This document shows, one piece after another, positions 18,353 through 27,295 of a stretch of 64,000 bases of DNA. Below the pieces are notes generated by a model. It saw only the letters and a list, made by a program, of their open reading frames with translations, made no database searches and was not told where the DNA came from. How positions within the stretch are numbered: the first letter of the stretch is position 1; each line of letters begins with the position of its first letter. The stretch is from Stenotrophomonas hibiscicola ATCC 19867 (GTDB taxonomy: Bacteria > Pseudomonadota > Gammaproteobacteria > Xanthomonadales > Xanthomonadaceae), in contig NZ_KB907498.1 of NCBI RefSeq assembly GCF_000382065.1, positions 688,714 to 752,713 on the forward strand, given 5' to 3'. A program made the translations under genes and the position numbers.

Positions 18353-19477
18353 ATGCCCCACCTTGGAATCGCCATCGTTGGTACCGGCATGATCGGCGCG
18401 GTGCATCGCCGCGCGGCACTGCTGGCGGGCGCCGCGGTACGCGGCGTACTGGCCTCGTCGCCACAGCGCGCGAGCGAGGTGGCACACGCGTGGAATGTCC
18501 CGCGCGCCTATCGCGATATCAATGACGTCGTCGCTGACCCCCAGGTACAGGTCGTGCACATCTGCACGCCCAACCACCTGCACCGCGCGATGGCGCAGGT
18601 CGCGCTGGAAGCCGGCAAGCACGTGATCTGCGAGAAACCGTTGGCGACGACGCTGGACGATGCACGGGCGCTCGCGGCGCTGGCTGCCTCGACCGGATTG
18701 GTTGCCACCGTCCCCTTCGTCTACCGCTACCACCCGGTGGTCCGCGAGGCGCGTGCACGCATCGCGCAGGGTGAACTTGGGCCGTTGCACCTGATCCATG
18801 GCAGCTACCTGCAGGACTGGCTGCTGGACCCGGCCAGCAACAACTGGCGGGTTGACCCGGCGCTGGGCGGCGCGTCGCGCGTGTTCGCCGACATCGGCTC
18901 GCACTGGTGTGACCTGGTGGAATGGGTCAGTGGCGAACGCTTCACCGAAGCGAGCGCGGCGTTCGCCACGGTCATCGCCGAGCGCAGCGCCACCACTGGC
19001 CAGAGCTTCAGCACGCCGGCGACAGGCGGCGCAAGGCAGGCGGTCGAGAGCGAGGACGTGGCCGCAGCGATGTTCAGGACCGGCGCCGGCACGCTGGCGT
19101 CATTGACGGTCAGCCAGGTCTCGGCCGGACGCCACAACCGGCTCTGGTTCGAGATCGATGGCGCCAATGCGAGCGTGGCGTTCAACCAGGAGGATGCCGA
19201 GCGGCTGTGGATCGGCCGGCCCGAGCAGCGCGAGGAAATCTTCGTGCGCGGCCCGGGTGCCGGCAGTGCCGAACAGCGCCGGTTGTCGCCGCTGCCAGCG
19301 GGGCATGCCCAGGGCTACGGCCACTGCTTCGAAGCGTTCGTCGCCGACACCTATCGTGCCGTTGACGGCGAGCGCTTCGAAGGCCTGCCCACCTTCGAAG
19401 ACGGCCTGCGCTCGGCGCGGATCGTCGATCGCGTCATTGCATCGGCCAGGTCACGCGCCTGGACCGCCATCGGTTGA
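18353..19477 (+). CDS. Gfo/Idh/MocA family oxidoreductase
   Basis: A 374-residue NAD(P)-dependent oxidoreductase. The Rossmann motif is [16 protein letters not shown] near residue 5, followed by the family signature [14 protein letters not shown] and [12 protein letters not shown] with its catalytic Lys, and a C-terminal alpha/beta domain. Members reduce or oxidise sugar hydroxyl/keto groups; here it could reduce the 3-keto sugar back to an ordinary sugar or oxidise the substrate inside the cell. It lies 12 bp after the transporter stop, within the operon. Confidence 0.88.
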   Translation: MPHLGIAIVGTGMIGAVHRRAALLAGAAVRGVLASSPQRASEVAHAWNVPRAYRDINDVVADPQVQVVHICTPNHLHRAMAQVALEAGKHVICEKPLATTLDDARALAALAASTGLVATVPFVYRYHPVVREARARIAQGELGPLHLIHGSYLQDWLLDPASNNWRVDPALGGASRVFADIGSHWCDLVEWVSGERFTEASAAFATVIAERSATTGQSFSTPATGGARQAVESEDVAAAMFRTGAGTLASLTVSQVSAGRHNRLWFEIDGANASVAFNQEDAERLWIGRPEQREEIFVRGPGAGSAEQRRLSPLPAGHAQGYGHCFEAFVADTYRAVDGERFEGLPTFEDGLRSARIVDRVIASARSRAWTAIG

Positions 19478-19496
19478 ATCCCGGGAGGATCTGTTG

Positions 19497-20363
19497 ATGA
19501 ACATCCCTGTCCGTAGAACTGCAACCCTCGTCCTGCTGCTGCTCGCAGTCCTGCCCGCCTTCGCAGGGAACACAGCCGGTGCGCAGAAGCCCATCGCCGT
19601 GCAGATGTACACGCTGCGCAACGCCGGCCCGCTTGACCAACAGCTGAAGATCGTCCACGACGCGGGCGTGCGTGCGGTGGAAACCGTCGGTACGCAGAAT
19701 GCAAGCGCTGCGGAACTGAAACAGTTGCTGGACCGTTACTCGATCAAAGCGGTTTCGTCGCACGTTCAGCTGGCCGAGCTGCGCGACAACCTAGATGCCG
19801 TGGTGGCCTTCAACCGCTCGATTGGCAACAGCACGCTGGTGGTGCCCTATCTGGACCAGAAGGACCGTCCGCGCGATGCCGCCGGTTGGACCGCATTGGG
19901 CCGGGAGCTGGGCCGGATTGCCAGGCAGGTGCGCGGCAAGGGCATGCAGCTGGCCTATCACAACCACGATTTCGAGCTGGCCGACTTCGACGGTCAGACC
20001 GGGCTGGAGCTGCTGTTCGCAGCGGCCGGACCCGATCTGAAGACCGAACTGGACCTGGCCTGGGTCGCGCGAGCGGGACTGGACCCGGCGGTGATGCTTG
20101 GCAAGTTCCGCGGTCGCGTTTTTGCGGTACACGCCAAGGACAATACACCCAAGGGCCACGCCGAAGACGAAGGTGGTTTCGCTGCGGTCGGCCAGGGCGT
20201 GCTGGACTGGAACGCGATCCTGCCGGCCGCCGCCACCGCTGGCGTGCAGTGGTACATCGTCGAACACGACCAGCCACGCGATCCGGCCAAGGTGATCCAG
20301 ACCGGCGCGGACTACCTGCGTGAACACCTGCCGGCCAACGTGCCCGCCCGTGCACAGCACTGA
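19497..20363 (+). CDS. Exported TIM-barrel sugar isomerase-like protein
   Basis: A 288-residue xylose-isomerase-like barrel with a Sec signal peptide (about residues 1-27). The ATG at 19497 follows GGGAGG by eight bases. After the signal comes IAVQMYTLRNAGPLDQQL, the typical start of this barrel, then the metal ligand segments LAYHNHDFEL, TELDLAWVARAG, VFAVHAKDNTP and YIVEHDQPRD. It should act in the periplasm, on the same side as the dehydrogenase and DUF1080 hydrolase. Fourth gene of the operon. Confidence 0.85.
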   Translation: MNIPVRRTATLVLLLLAVLPAFAGNTAGAQKPIAVQMYTLRNAGPLDQQLKIVHDAGVRAVETVGTQNASAAELKQLLDRYSIKAVSSHVQLAELRDNLDAVVAFNRSIGNSTLVVPYLDQKDRPRDAAGWTALGRELGRIARQVRGKGMQLAYHNHDFELADFDGQTGLELLFAAAGPDLKTELDLAWVARAGLDPAVMLGKFRGRVFAVHAKDNTPKGHAEDEGGFAAVGQGVLDWNAILPAAATAGVQWYIVEHDQPRDPAKVIQTGADYLREHLPANVPARAQH

Positions 20364-20381
20364 CGCGTGAAGGAGCCCCAC

Positions 20382-20678
20382 ATGAAAATGATCCTGGCAG
20401 TGGCCGTCGCCCTGGGCGGCATGAGCGTTGCGACGGCAACGTGGGCCAAGGACGACCCGGCCGCCGGCGCGAAGCTCTACGCCCAGCACTGCACTGCCTG
20501 CCACGGTGCTGAACGCGCCGGCGTACCGCCGACCTTCCCGGCGCTTACCGACGTCGGCAAGCGGCTTCAGCCCGCCCAGGTCAAGGACAAGATCAGGAAG
20601 GGCGGAGGATTGATGCCGCCCTTTGCCCAGCTGTCGCAGCAGGAGATCGACGACCTCGCCAGCTATCTGGCGAAGTAG
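20382..20678 (+). CDS. Periplasmic class I cytochrome c
   Basis: A 98-residue cytochrome c with a signal peptide (cleavage near residue 22) and one heme site, CTACH at residues 37-41; Met78 in GGLMPPF is the probable sixth ligand. ATG 20382 follows AAGGAG. It ends the plus-strand operon and is the obvious electron acceptor for the GMC dehydrogenase encoded by the facing operon, as in glucoside-3-dehydrogenase complexes. Confidence 0.9.
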   Translation: MKMILAVAVALGGMSVATATWAKDDPAAGAKLYAQHCTACHGAERAGVPPTFPALTDVGKRLQPAQVKDKIRKGGGLMPPFAQLSQQEIDDLASYLAK

Positions 20679-20702
20679 GCGGCCGGCGACCACGCCGGCC
20701 GC
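20679..20702. terminator. G+C hairpin between convergent operons
   Basis: The stem GCGGCCGGC/GCCGGCCGC with loop gaccac fills most of the 30-bp gap between the cytochrome gene and the oppositely directed DUF1080 gene. There is no T run, so termination may be weak or need Rho; it is the only candidate end structure for both operons. Confidence 0.45.
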
Positions 20703-20708
20703 GTGCCG

Positions 20709-21467
20709 CTACAGTTCGCGCACCCAGATGTTGCGGTAACTGACCTTCGAGTCATGCTCCTGCAGGTAGAGCGGCGCACATCCGTGCGGTGAGTAGGAGG
20801 GAGGACCGATGTACTCAGTCCTGCCCGCCACAGCCGTATCGTCCTGCACCAGAACACCGTTGTGCAGCACCGTGATGCGCGCCGGCGAGAGCAGCCCGCC
20901 GCCCGGAGAGAAGCGCGGTCCCTTCCAAATAATGTCGTAGGCCTGCCACTGCCCCGGTGCGCGCGAGGCGTTCACCAACGGCATCGCCTGCTTGTAGATC
21001 GAACCCGCCTGGCCGTTGGCATAGGTGGGGTTGTTGTAGCTGTCGAGCACCTGCAACTCATACAGTTCCTGCAGGAAGATGCCGCTGTTGCCCCGGTTCT
21101 GGCCGTCGAAGCCTTTCGTCTCGGTGGGGGTACGCCATTCGACATGCAGCTGGATATCGCAGAAGCGTTGCCTGGTGCGGATGCCCTTGCTGCCCGGAAC
21201 GACGGTCATGGCGCCATCGGCAACCTTCCAGGGTACACGCCCTCCCTGCTCCGCCTCCCAGGCCGAGACATCCTTGCCATCGAACAGCACGATGGCGTCC
21301 GACGGTGCCTTGCCCGGTGGCGTGGCCACCACCGCAGGCACCGGCGTCCACACCTCGGTCTTCTTCGGGTCACGCGCAGCATCGGCACCGTCCTGTGCGA
21401 ATGCCGTCGCAGCGGCAAGCAGGCCGGCGGTGCCCAGCAGAGCGCGGATCATCCAGGTGTCGTCCAT
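20709..21467 (-). CDS. DUF1080 protein, predicted periplasmic 3-keto-glycoside hydrolase
   Basis: A 252-residue DUF1080 protein with a signal peptide (about residues 1-25) and a jelly-roll domain: FDGKDVSAWEAEQGG, GNSGIFLQELYELQVLDSYNN, and YLQEHDSKVSYRNIWVREL. Members of this family cleave 3-keto-glycosides and 3-keto-disaccharides, releasing the aglycone or sugar after C3 oxidation. ATG 21467 overlaps the upstream stop by one base (TGATG), indicating coupled translation. Last gene of the minus-strand operon. Confidence 0.85.
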   Translation of the reverse strand: MDDTWMIRALLGTAGLLAAATAFAQDGADAARDPKKTEVWTPVPAVVATPPGKAPSDAIVLFDGKDVSAWEAEQGGRVPWKVADGAMTVVPGSKGIRTRQRFCDIQLHVEWRTPTETKGFDGQNRGNSGIFLQELYELQVLDSYNNPTYANGQAGSIYKQAMPLVNASRAPGQWQAYDIIWKGPRFSPGGGLLSPARITVLHNGVLVQDDTAVAGRTEYIGPPSYSPHGCAPLYLQEHDSKVSYRNIWVREL

Positions 21468-22042
21468 CAGCTGGTCCCCCATGCAGGCGTACCGGGAACG
21501 TAGGCAAGGTCGCCGTCGTAACGTCCCGGCACGGCGACGTATTGCAGCACCCCGGTCGCACCGACCTTGGAGGTGAAGAAGCCGAAGATGGCCAGTTGCT
21601 TGATCATCGTGAAGTAATGCGGCATCGCCTCGCCTTCTTCTGGCGTACCGGTCTCGGTCACATCGGCATTGCGCGCCTTGGCTTCGGCATCCAGGGTACG
21701 CAGCAACGCGGTGCGTGCCTCCGGCGTGAGCGACAGGAAGCGGCCACCGGCACGCTTGTCGATGTCGGCCAGGCCGGCACGGAACACCGCCTGCTGGCGA
21801 GCGGTGTAGCAGTCGCTGACGAACGTCGCCATAAAGGCACCGGCGCCCGCGTCCTTCGCCCCGGGTGTCCGGGTCCGCGGCAGGATGGTCTCGGCGATCT
21901 CGTCCAGCGTGCCGATATCGGCATCGGTGAACGCGGGCATCGCCCCCGCGGCCGGCGCCTGCCCTTGCACCAGCGCCGGCAGGCCAACCATGGCCGCACC
22001 GGTGGCGGCGACGATCATCTTCAGCAGTTCGCGGCGATCCAT
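21467..22042 (-). CDS. Small subunit of GMC sugar dehydrogenase (gluconate dehydrogenase subunit 3 family)
   Basis: A 191-residue protein of the gluconate 2-dehydrogenase subunit 3 family. It starts MDRRELLKMIVAATGAAMVG, a twin-arginine-type signal, so the complex is probably exported folded and carries the FAD subunit with it. Conserved helices include LDEIAETILPRTRTPGAKDAG and the C-terminal TSKVGATGVLQYV. It overlaps the flavoprotein gene by one base (TGATG). Confidence 0.87.
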   Translation of the reverse strand: MDRRELLKMIVAATGAAMVGLPALVQGQAPAAGAMPAFTDADIGTLDEIAETILPRTRTPGAKDAGAGAFMATFVSDCYTARQQAVFRAGLADIDKRAGGRFLSLTPEARTALLRTLDAEAKARNADVTETGTPEEGEAMPHYFTMIKQLAIFGFFTSKVGATGVLQYVAVPGRYDGDLAYVPGTPAWGTS

Positions 22043-23727
22043 CAGAAGTTCCCCGCTTTCAGTTCGCGCACCGCATGGTCGGCCGCACGGGCCGTCAACG
22101 CCATGTACGTCAGCGAGGGATTCACGCAGGCGCTGGAAGTCATGCAGGCACCGTCGGTCACATAGACATTGGGCGCATCCCAGACCTGGTTGTGTGCATT
22201 CAACACCGAGCTCTTCCGATCACGTCCCATGCGCGCGGTCCCCATCTCATGGATGCCCTTGCCCGGGGCATAGTCGTTGTCGTGCATCTTCACGTCCTTG
22301 ACCCCGGCCGCCTCCAGCATCTCGGCGGCATCGGCGGCCATGTCCTTGCGCATCGCCAGTTCGTTGGCACGCATGGACACATCCATCGCCAGCACCGGCA
22401 GCCCCCACTTGTCCTTGCGGTTGCGGTCCAGGCGGATCGCATTGTCGTGGTGCGGCAGCATTTCACCGAACCCGGTCATGCCGATGCGCCAGTCGCCCGG
22501 CACGGTCAGCGCCTCCTTCAGGTCGGCACCGATGTTCAGCTCGGCGATCTCGCGCGACCAGCCGGTGCGGCTGGCACCGCCCTGGTAACCGAACCCGCGC
22601 AGGTAGCCGCGCTTGTCGGACGCGACATTGCGGAAACGCGGAATGTAGAAGCCGCAGGGCCGGCGGCCGAAGTAGTACTTGTCTTCGTAGCCCTCGACCC
22701 GGCCCGAGGCGCCCGCACCGAAATGATGGTCCATCACGTTGTGCCCGAGCTCACCCGACGAAGAACCCAGTCCCCCGTCCCAGACGTCGGTCGCCGAATT
22801 CATCAGCAGCCAGGTGGAGTTGAACGACGACGCGTTGAGGAAGATGACCTTGGCGGTGTACTGGTAGGTCTGCCCGGTTTCGGCGTCGATCACCTCCACG
22901 CCACGCGCACGCTTGCGGTCCTTGTCGTAGAGCACTTCCTTGACGATCGAGAACGGCCGCAGCGTCAGGTTGCCGGTCTTCATCGCCGCCGGCAGCGTCG
23001 CCGACTGGGTCGAGAAATAGGCACCGAAGGGACAGCCCAGGATGCACTTGTTGCGGTACTGGCAGTTGACGCGGCCCTGCTCGGGCATCGGCTGGGTGAT
23101 GTTGGCAGTGCGCGAGTGGATCATGTGCCGTGTTCCGCCGAAGGCCTTCTTGATCCGCGCGGCCACATCCTTCTCGACGATGTTCAAGGGAATCGGCGGC
23201 AGGAATTCGCCGTCCGGCAACACGTCCAGTCCTTCGCGCGTGCCGGCAATGCCGGCGAACCTCTCTACATGGTCGTACCACGGCGCGATGTCGGCATAGC
23301 GGATTGGCCAATCGGTGGCGATGCCGTCCTTGAGGTTCGCCTCGAAATCCAGGTCGGAGAAGCGGTAGCTCTGACGGCCCCACAACAGCGAACGGCCACC
23401 CACGTGATAGCCGCGGAACCAGTCGAAACGCTTGGTCTCGATGTAGGGCGAGTCCTGCTCGTTGGCCCACATCCCTTCCAGGTTCTCAGCCAGCCCGTAG
23501 TCGCGCATCAGCACCGGGAACGCGGCCTTCATTGCCTGCGTTGGCCGGTTGCGGTGCGGGAAATCCCACGCCTCCTTCATCGCGTTGACGTAGTCCTTGA
23601 CGTGCTCGATGTTGCGCCCGCGTTCCAGCATCAGGACCTTCAGGCCCTTCTCGGTCAGCTCCTTCGCTGCCCAGCCGCCACTGATTCCCGAGCCAACAAC
23701 AATGGCGTCGTAGTGATTATCTGCCAT
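22042..23727 (-). CDS. GMC-family FAD dehydrogenase, predicted glycoside 3-dehydrogenase
   Basis: A 561-residue GMC oxidoreductase. The FAD motif VVGSGISGGWAAKEL lies at residues 10-24, and the C-terminal active-site segments are HEMGTARMG and SACVNPSLTYMALTARAADH. Three cysteines (Cys222, Cys228, Cys232 in CQYRNKCILGC) have the spacing seen in bacterial FAD-dependent glucose dehydrogenases that carry an iron-sulfur cluster. With the small subunit and cytochrome c it should oxidise glycosides at C3 in the periplasm. It has no signal of its own; export with the Tat-type small subunit is expected. Substrate is inferred. Confidence 0.88.
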   Translation of the reverse strand: MADNHYDAIVVGSGISGGWAAKELTEKGLKVLMLERGRNIEHVKDYVNAMKEAWDFPHRNRPTQAMKAAFPVLMRDYGLAENLEGMWANEQDSPYIETKRFDWFRGYHVGGRSLLWGRQSYRFSDLDFEANLKDGIATDWPIRYADIAPWYDHVERFAGIAGTREGLDVLPDGEFLPPIPLNIVEKDVAARIKKAFGGTRHMIHSRTANITQPMPEQGRVNCQYRNKCILGCPFGAYFSTQSATLPAAMKTGNLTLRPFSIVKEVLYDKDRKRARGVEVIDAETGQTYQYTAKVIFLNASSFNSTWLLMNSATDVWDGGLGSSSGELGHNVMDHHFGAGASGRVEGYEDKYYFGRRPCGFYIPRFRNVASDKRGYLRGFGYQGGASRTGWSREIAELNIGADLKEALTVPGDWRIGMTGFGEMLPHHDNAIRLDRNRKDKWGLPVLAMDVSMRANELAMRKDMAADAAEMLEAAGVKDVKMHDNDYAPGKGIHEMGTARMGRDRKSSVLNAHNQVWDAPNVYVTDGACMTSSACVNPSLTYMALTARAADHAVRELKAGNF

Positions 23728-23754
23728 GGGTCTCTCACCTGGGTGGATATCGTT

Positions 23755-24651
23755 TCAGACGTCGCAGAGGCGGATCGCCTCGCGCAATGAGGCAACGGGA
23801 TCGGGCGCGGCAGGCGTGAACTCCTGCGCCAGATACCCCTTGAAACCGGTGTCGCGGATCGCGCGGCAGATCGCTGCATAGTTCAGCTCCTGCTGGCCTC
23901 CGATCTCATGCCGGCCAGGCACGCCTGCGGTGTGGTAGTGCTTGAAGCAGGCGTGATGCTTGCCGATGGTGGCGATGATGTCGCCCTCCATGATCTGCAT
24001 GTGGTAGATGTCGTACAGCAGGCCGAAGTTGTCCGAGCCGAGCCGCTGGCACAGCTCCACGCCCCAGGCCGAGTGGTCGCACAGGTAATCGCGGTGATCG
24101 ACCTTGGAGTTGAGCAGCTCCATCACCAGCACCACACCGCGCTTCTCGGCATGCCCGAGGATGCGCTTGAGGCCAGCCTCGGCATTGGCCATGCCGTCAT
24201 GCGGGTCCATACCGTTGCGGTTGCCGGAGAAGCAGATGAGATTCCGGTAACCGGCATCGGCCACCAGATCGATGTGCCGCGTGTAGCGCTCTACCAGCTG
24301 GTCGTGGAACTCACGGCCGGCAAAGCCCTTGGTAAGGCCCAGCTCCGCGCCGTTGCACATCGAGCTGTAGACGCCATGGGCCTTCAGCGTGGGCCAGTCT
24401 TCGGGGCCGACCAGGTCGATCGCGGCAAAGCCGATGTCCTTCACCGTCGCGCAGAGCTGGGCAACTGACAGCTGCGGGAAGGTCCAGCGGGCCACGGCCT
24501 GCTTCAGGTTGCCCTTCAGCGGTGCAGTGGTGGCGAATGCAGGCAACGCTCCCGCAGTACCCAGAGCTACGCCTCCAGCAACCGCCATGCGCAGCGCATC
24601 GCGCCGCGTGAGCCCCCTCGAAGGAGCCGGTCTGATCGAATGGATGGACAT
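23755..24651 (-). CDS. Tat-exported TIM-barrel isomerase (hydroxypyruvate-isomerase-like)
   Basis: A 298-residue xylose-isomerase-like barrel, closest in pattern to hydroxypyruvate isomerases. The N-terminus carries a twin-arginine signal (GLTRRDALRMAVAGG). Barrel motifs include VLVMELLNSKVDHRDYLCD, LLYDIYHMQIMEGDI, HYHTAGVPGRHE and YLAQEFTP, which hold the metal ligands. It is first in the minus-strand operon, 48 bp downstream of the near-copy of the operator. It is the third isomerase-like protein of the cluster and the second with an export signal, so keto-sugar processing in the periplasm is likely. Confidence 0.86.
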   Translation of the reverse strand: MSIHSIRPAPSRGLTRRDALRMAVAGGVALGTAGALPAFATTAPLKGNLKQAVARWTFPQLSVAQLCATVKDIGFAAIDLVGPEDWPTLKAHGVYSSMCNGAELGLTKGFAGREFHDQLVERYTRHIDLVADAGYRNLICFSGNRNGMDPHDGMANAEAGLKRILGHAEKRGVVLVMELLNSKVDHRDYLCDHSAWGVELCQRLGSDNFGLLYDIYHMQIMEGDIIATIGKHHACFKHYHTAGVPGRHEIGGQQELNYAAICRAIRDTGFKGYLAQEFTPAAPDPVASLREAIRLCDV

Positions 24652-24698
24652 CCACCTTCCGGCCTCCCAACCGGTATCAAACGCAACGATTCACAGCA

Positions 24699-24714
24699 AT
24701 GCAATCGATTGCAC
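24699..24714. promoter_or_regulatory. Second copy of the LacI-type operator
   Basis: ATGCAATCGATTGCAC differs by one base from the perfect palindrome at 16012-16027. It lies 48 bp upstream of the first gene of the minus-strand operon. Two nearly identical 16-bp dyads at the two outer ends of one gene cluster strongly suggest a shared repressor, the LacI protein at 14940-15947. Confidence 0.72.
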
Positions 24715-24797
24715 CATAGGGGAGGAAATTGGATGCTTGCAAGTTGCGGTGCACGAAAATTCAATGCTGCGGGGCACAACTCCGTAGCAATCGCGGA

Positions 24798-24833
24798 CAA
24801 AGAAAAGCCCCGCATGAGCGGGGCTTTCTTTTC
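24798..24833 (-). terminator. Rho-independent terminator of ssb
   Basis: The stem GCCCCGC/GCGGGGC with a four-base loop is flanked by A-rich and T-rich runs on both sides (AAAGAAAA and TTTCTTTT). It lies 20 bp after the ssb stop on the minus strand and could also act on the plus strand. Confidence 0.88.
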
Positions 24834-24853
24834 TGCTGCAGGCGAGCGTCCGA

Positions 24854-25426
24854 TCAGAACGGAATATCGTCGTCAGCGAAGTCGTCCATCGGCGGCGCCT
24901 GCTGCGGCTGCGGGCGCTGGTTGCCGCCCTGGTTGCCGTAACCGCCGCCCTGGTTGCCGCCCTGGTTGCCATAGCCACCGCCCTGGCCGCCGCGCTGGCC
25001 ACCGCCGCCGCCGTACTCCTGGCGCGGCGCCTGCTGGCGCTGCGGACGATCGCCGCCGTAGTTGCCGCCACCGCCACCGCCGCCGCCTTCACCGCGGCCG
25101 CCCAGCATCTGCATTTCATCGGCGATGATGTCCGTGGAGTACTTCTCCACGCCGTCCTGGCCGGTGTACTTGTCGTAGCGCAGGCTGCCTTCGACGTAGA
25201 CCGAGCTGCCCTTGCGCAGGTACTCGCCGGCGATCTCGCCGAGCTTGCCGAAGAACACCACGCGGTGCCATTCGGTGCGCTCCTGCTGGTTGCCATCCTT
25301 GTCCTTGCGGACGCTGGTGGTGGCCAGGCTGATGCGGGTGATCGCCATGCCGCTCTGGGTGTACTTCACGTCCGGGTCGTTGCCGAGATTGCCGACCAGG
25401 ATGACTTTGTTGATGCCGCGCGCCAT
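24854..25426 (-). CDS. ssb: Single-stranded DNA-binding protein
   Basis: A 190-residue SSB. Residues 1-112 form the OB fold ([40 protein letters not shown]), followed by a long Gly/Gln/Asn-rich linker with repeated [10 protein letters not shown] units and the acidic tip [11 protein letters not shown] that docks replication and repair partners. It binds single-stranded DNA as a tetramer. The start at 25426 gives the conserved N-terminus; a longer frame to 25471 was rejected. Single-gene unit with its own terminator. Confidence 0.97.
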   Translation of the reverse strand: MARGINKVILVGNLGNDPDVKYTQSGMAITRISLATTSVRKDKDGNQQERTEWHRVVFFGKLGEIAGEYLRKGSSVYVEGSLRYDKYTGQDGVEKYSTDIIADEMQMLGGRGEGGGGGGGGNYGGDRPQRQQAPRQEYGGGGGQRGGQGGGYGNQGGNQGGGYGNQGGNQRPQPQQAPPMDDFADDDIPF

Positions 25427-25597
25427 AGATGGATTCTTCCGTTGTCCGGGGCTGGACCAGTGATAGCACACCCGACGGGGTGCCGATACGCTGGACCTCC
25501 CGCGGTTGCGAATGGGGGGATATCGGAACGAGGCATCTTACCATTCCCTTCGCCCCCGGCCCGTCGGGAATCCGGCCGATCCGGGTCGGAACCGACC

Positions 25598-25993
25598 TCA
25601 ACGAAGCAGGGGGCGATCCAGCAGCAAGCCGGTGACCCGTGTGACCTCCCCCACCGCCACCACCCTGGGCCCTTCATGGCAGTGGAAGCGCACGCCGGGC
25701 CGGATACGCTCCCGGTGCAGCCCCACCCTGAGCACCTCATTGACCACGGTCAGGCCGGCCAACAGGGGCTCGCCCACCGGCAGCGGCAGCTCGGTCGCCC
25801 AGCTGTCGCCCTCGGCGTGACGGAAGTCGGGCCAGATCATGAACAGCTCTGGCGCCCCGGCGTCATCGGCGTAGGCGAAGTCCCAGCGGATACCGTTCCG
25901 GGCCGGGCTGCGACGCCCACCCTCCTCTGGCGCAAGGATGCGGATCCGCGCCTCGAAATCGTCGGGGACACCCGGGTACAGGCGAAAGGTCAC
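25598..25993 (-). CDS. Small EF-Tu domain-like protein
   Basis: A 131-residue protein resembling the C-terminal beta-barrel of elongation factor Tu: RIRILAPEEGGRRSPARNGI matches the start of that domain, and FHCHEGPRVVAVGEVTRV matches its last strands. It lacks any GTPase part. Free-standing copies of this barrel occur in many bacteria without assigned function. It stands alone between ssb and a LacI gene. Confidence 0.7.
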   Translation of the reverse strand: MTFRLYPGVPDDFEARIRILAPEEGGRRSPARNGIRWDFAYADDAGAPELFMIWPDFRHAEGDSWATELPLPVGEPLLAGLTVVNEVLRVGLHRERIRPGVRFHCHEGPRVVAVGEVTRVTGLLLDRPLLR

Positions 25994-26132
25994 CGCTTGG
26001 CTCCATCAGGCTATGGTGTTGACCGTCGCACGACCGCGACCGTGGCCACAAGCAGTGACGGCCAGGACGGCCGGCAGCCACCCCATGGCATCATGCCCGG
26101 GCACCCTTCCCCCTGCCCCCTCCCGCGTTCCC

Positions 26133-27164
26133 ATGACCATCAAAGGCAAAGCCACCTCCCTGGACATCGCCCATCTGGCCGGGGTCTCCCAGCCAACCGT
26201 GTCGCGGGCCCTGCGCGGCAGCCCGATGGTCAACGCCGAGACCCGCGAGCGCATCCTGCGCATCGCCCGCGAGCTGAACTACAAGGTCGACAAGAACGCC
26301 TCCAGCCTGCGCCTGCGCAACGCCGGCACGCTGGCCCTGCTGTTCTTCGAAGACCCGACCAACGACGATTCGCTGATCAATCCGTTCTTCCATTCGATGC
26401 TGGGCTCGATCACCCGCGCCTGCGCGCTGCACGGGCAGGACCTGCTGGTCTCGTTCCAGCAGCTGTCCACCGACTGGCAGGCCGATTACGAGGACAGCAA
26501 CAAGGCCGACGGCATCATCCTGCTCGGCTACGGCGACTACCACGAATCGCGCGACCGCCTGCAGCGGCTGGTCGAACAGGGCACGCACTTCGTGCGCTGG
26601 GGCGCCGCCCTGCCCGGCCAGCCGGGCGTGTCGATCGGCAGCGACAACTTCCAGGGCGGGCATGACATCACCACCCACCTGCTGCAGCAGGGCTGCCGCC
26701 GCATCGCCTTCCTCGGCCATGCCTCCAGCCATTACCCCGAATTCCAGGAACGCTACCGCGGCCACGTCGCGGCCCTGCAGGACCACGGCCTGGCCGCCGA
26801 ACCGGCGCTGCAGCACGATGCGATCACCACCGAGGCTTCCGGCCAGGAGGCCTGCCAGGCGCTGCTGGCGCGTGGCGAGCCGATCGATGCGATCTGCGCC
26901 GCCAGCGACCTGATCGCCATCGGTGCGATGCGCGCCCTGCGCGAGGCCGGGCTACGGGTGCCGCAGGACGTGGCGGTGACCGGCTTCGACGACATCCCGC
27001 TGGCGGCCTCGGTGTCCCCGGCGCTGACCACGGTCCAGCAGGACACCAAGCAGGCCGGCCAGCTGCTGGTGGAGCGCCTGCTGGCGTTGATCGGCCGACA
27101 GCCGGTGCAGAGCCAGAGCATCCCGGTGAAGCTGGTGGTGCGGGAATCGTCGCTGCGCCGGTAA
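26133..27164 (+). CDS. LacI-family transcriptional regulator
   Basis: A 343-residue LacI/GalR protein: helix-turn-helix [20 protein letters not shown] at residues 8-27, hinge [11 protein letters not shown], then a sugar-binding core ending [20 protein letters not shown]. No sugar gene adjoins it and I found neither of the window's two operator types in front of it. It could act at a distance, for example on the maltodextrin locus 7 kb away, whose TGCATACGTATTCA motif has no neighbouring regulator; that link is conjecture. Start 26133 is the only ATG placing the helix-turn-helix at the N-terminus. Confidence 0.88.
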   Translation: MTIKGKATSLDIAHLAGVSQPTVSRALRGSPMVNAETRERILRIARELNYKVDKNASSLRLRNAGTLALLFFEDPTNDDSLINPFFHSMLGSITRACALHGQDLLVSFQQLSTDWQADYEDSNKADGIILLGYGDYHESRDRLQRLVEQGTHFVRWGAALPGQPGVSIGSDNFQGGHDITTHLLQQGCRRIAFLGHASSHYPEFQERYRGHVAALQDHGLAAEPALQHDAITTEASGQEACQALLARGEPIDAICAASDLIAIGAMRALREAGLRVPQDVAVTGFDDIPLAASVSPALTTVQQDTKQAGQLLVERLLALIGRQPVQSQSIPVKLVVRESSLRR

Positions 27165-27295
27165 GCGCCACCAGGCCTTACGCCACGCCTCAACGTGCGA
27201 CGGCGGAATTCTTCCCCCATGACCAACGGCGGATGCGCACGGAGGCTGATGCGCGGATAACGCGCAGACATCGCCCATGGAAAGGTGTACGTCGC

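Noticed and set aside
24900-25110. Repetitive Gly-codon tract that could look like a tandem repeat or CRISPR-like array
   Set aside because: It is the Gly/Gln/Asn-rich linker of ssb; units are irregular in length and remain in frame.
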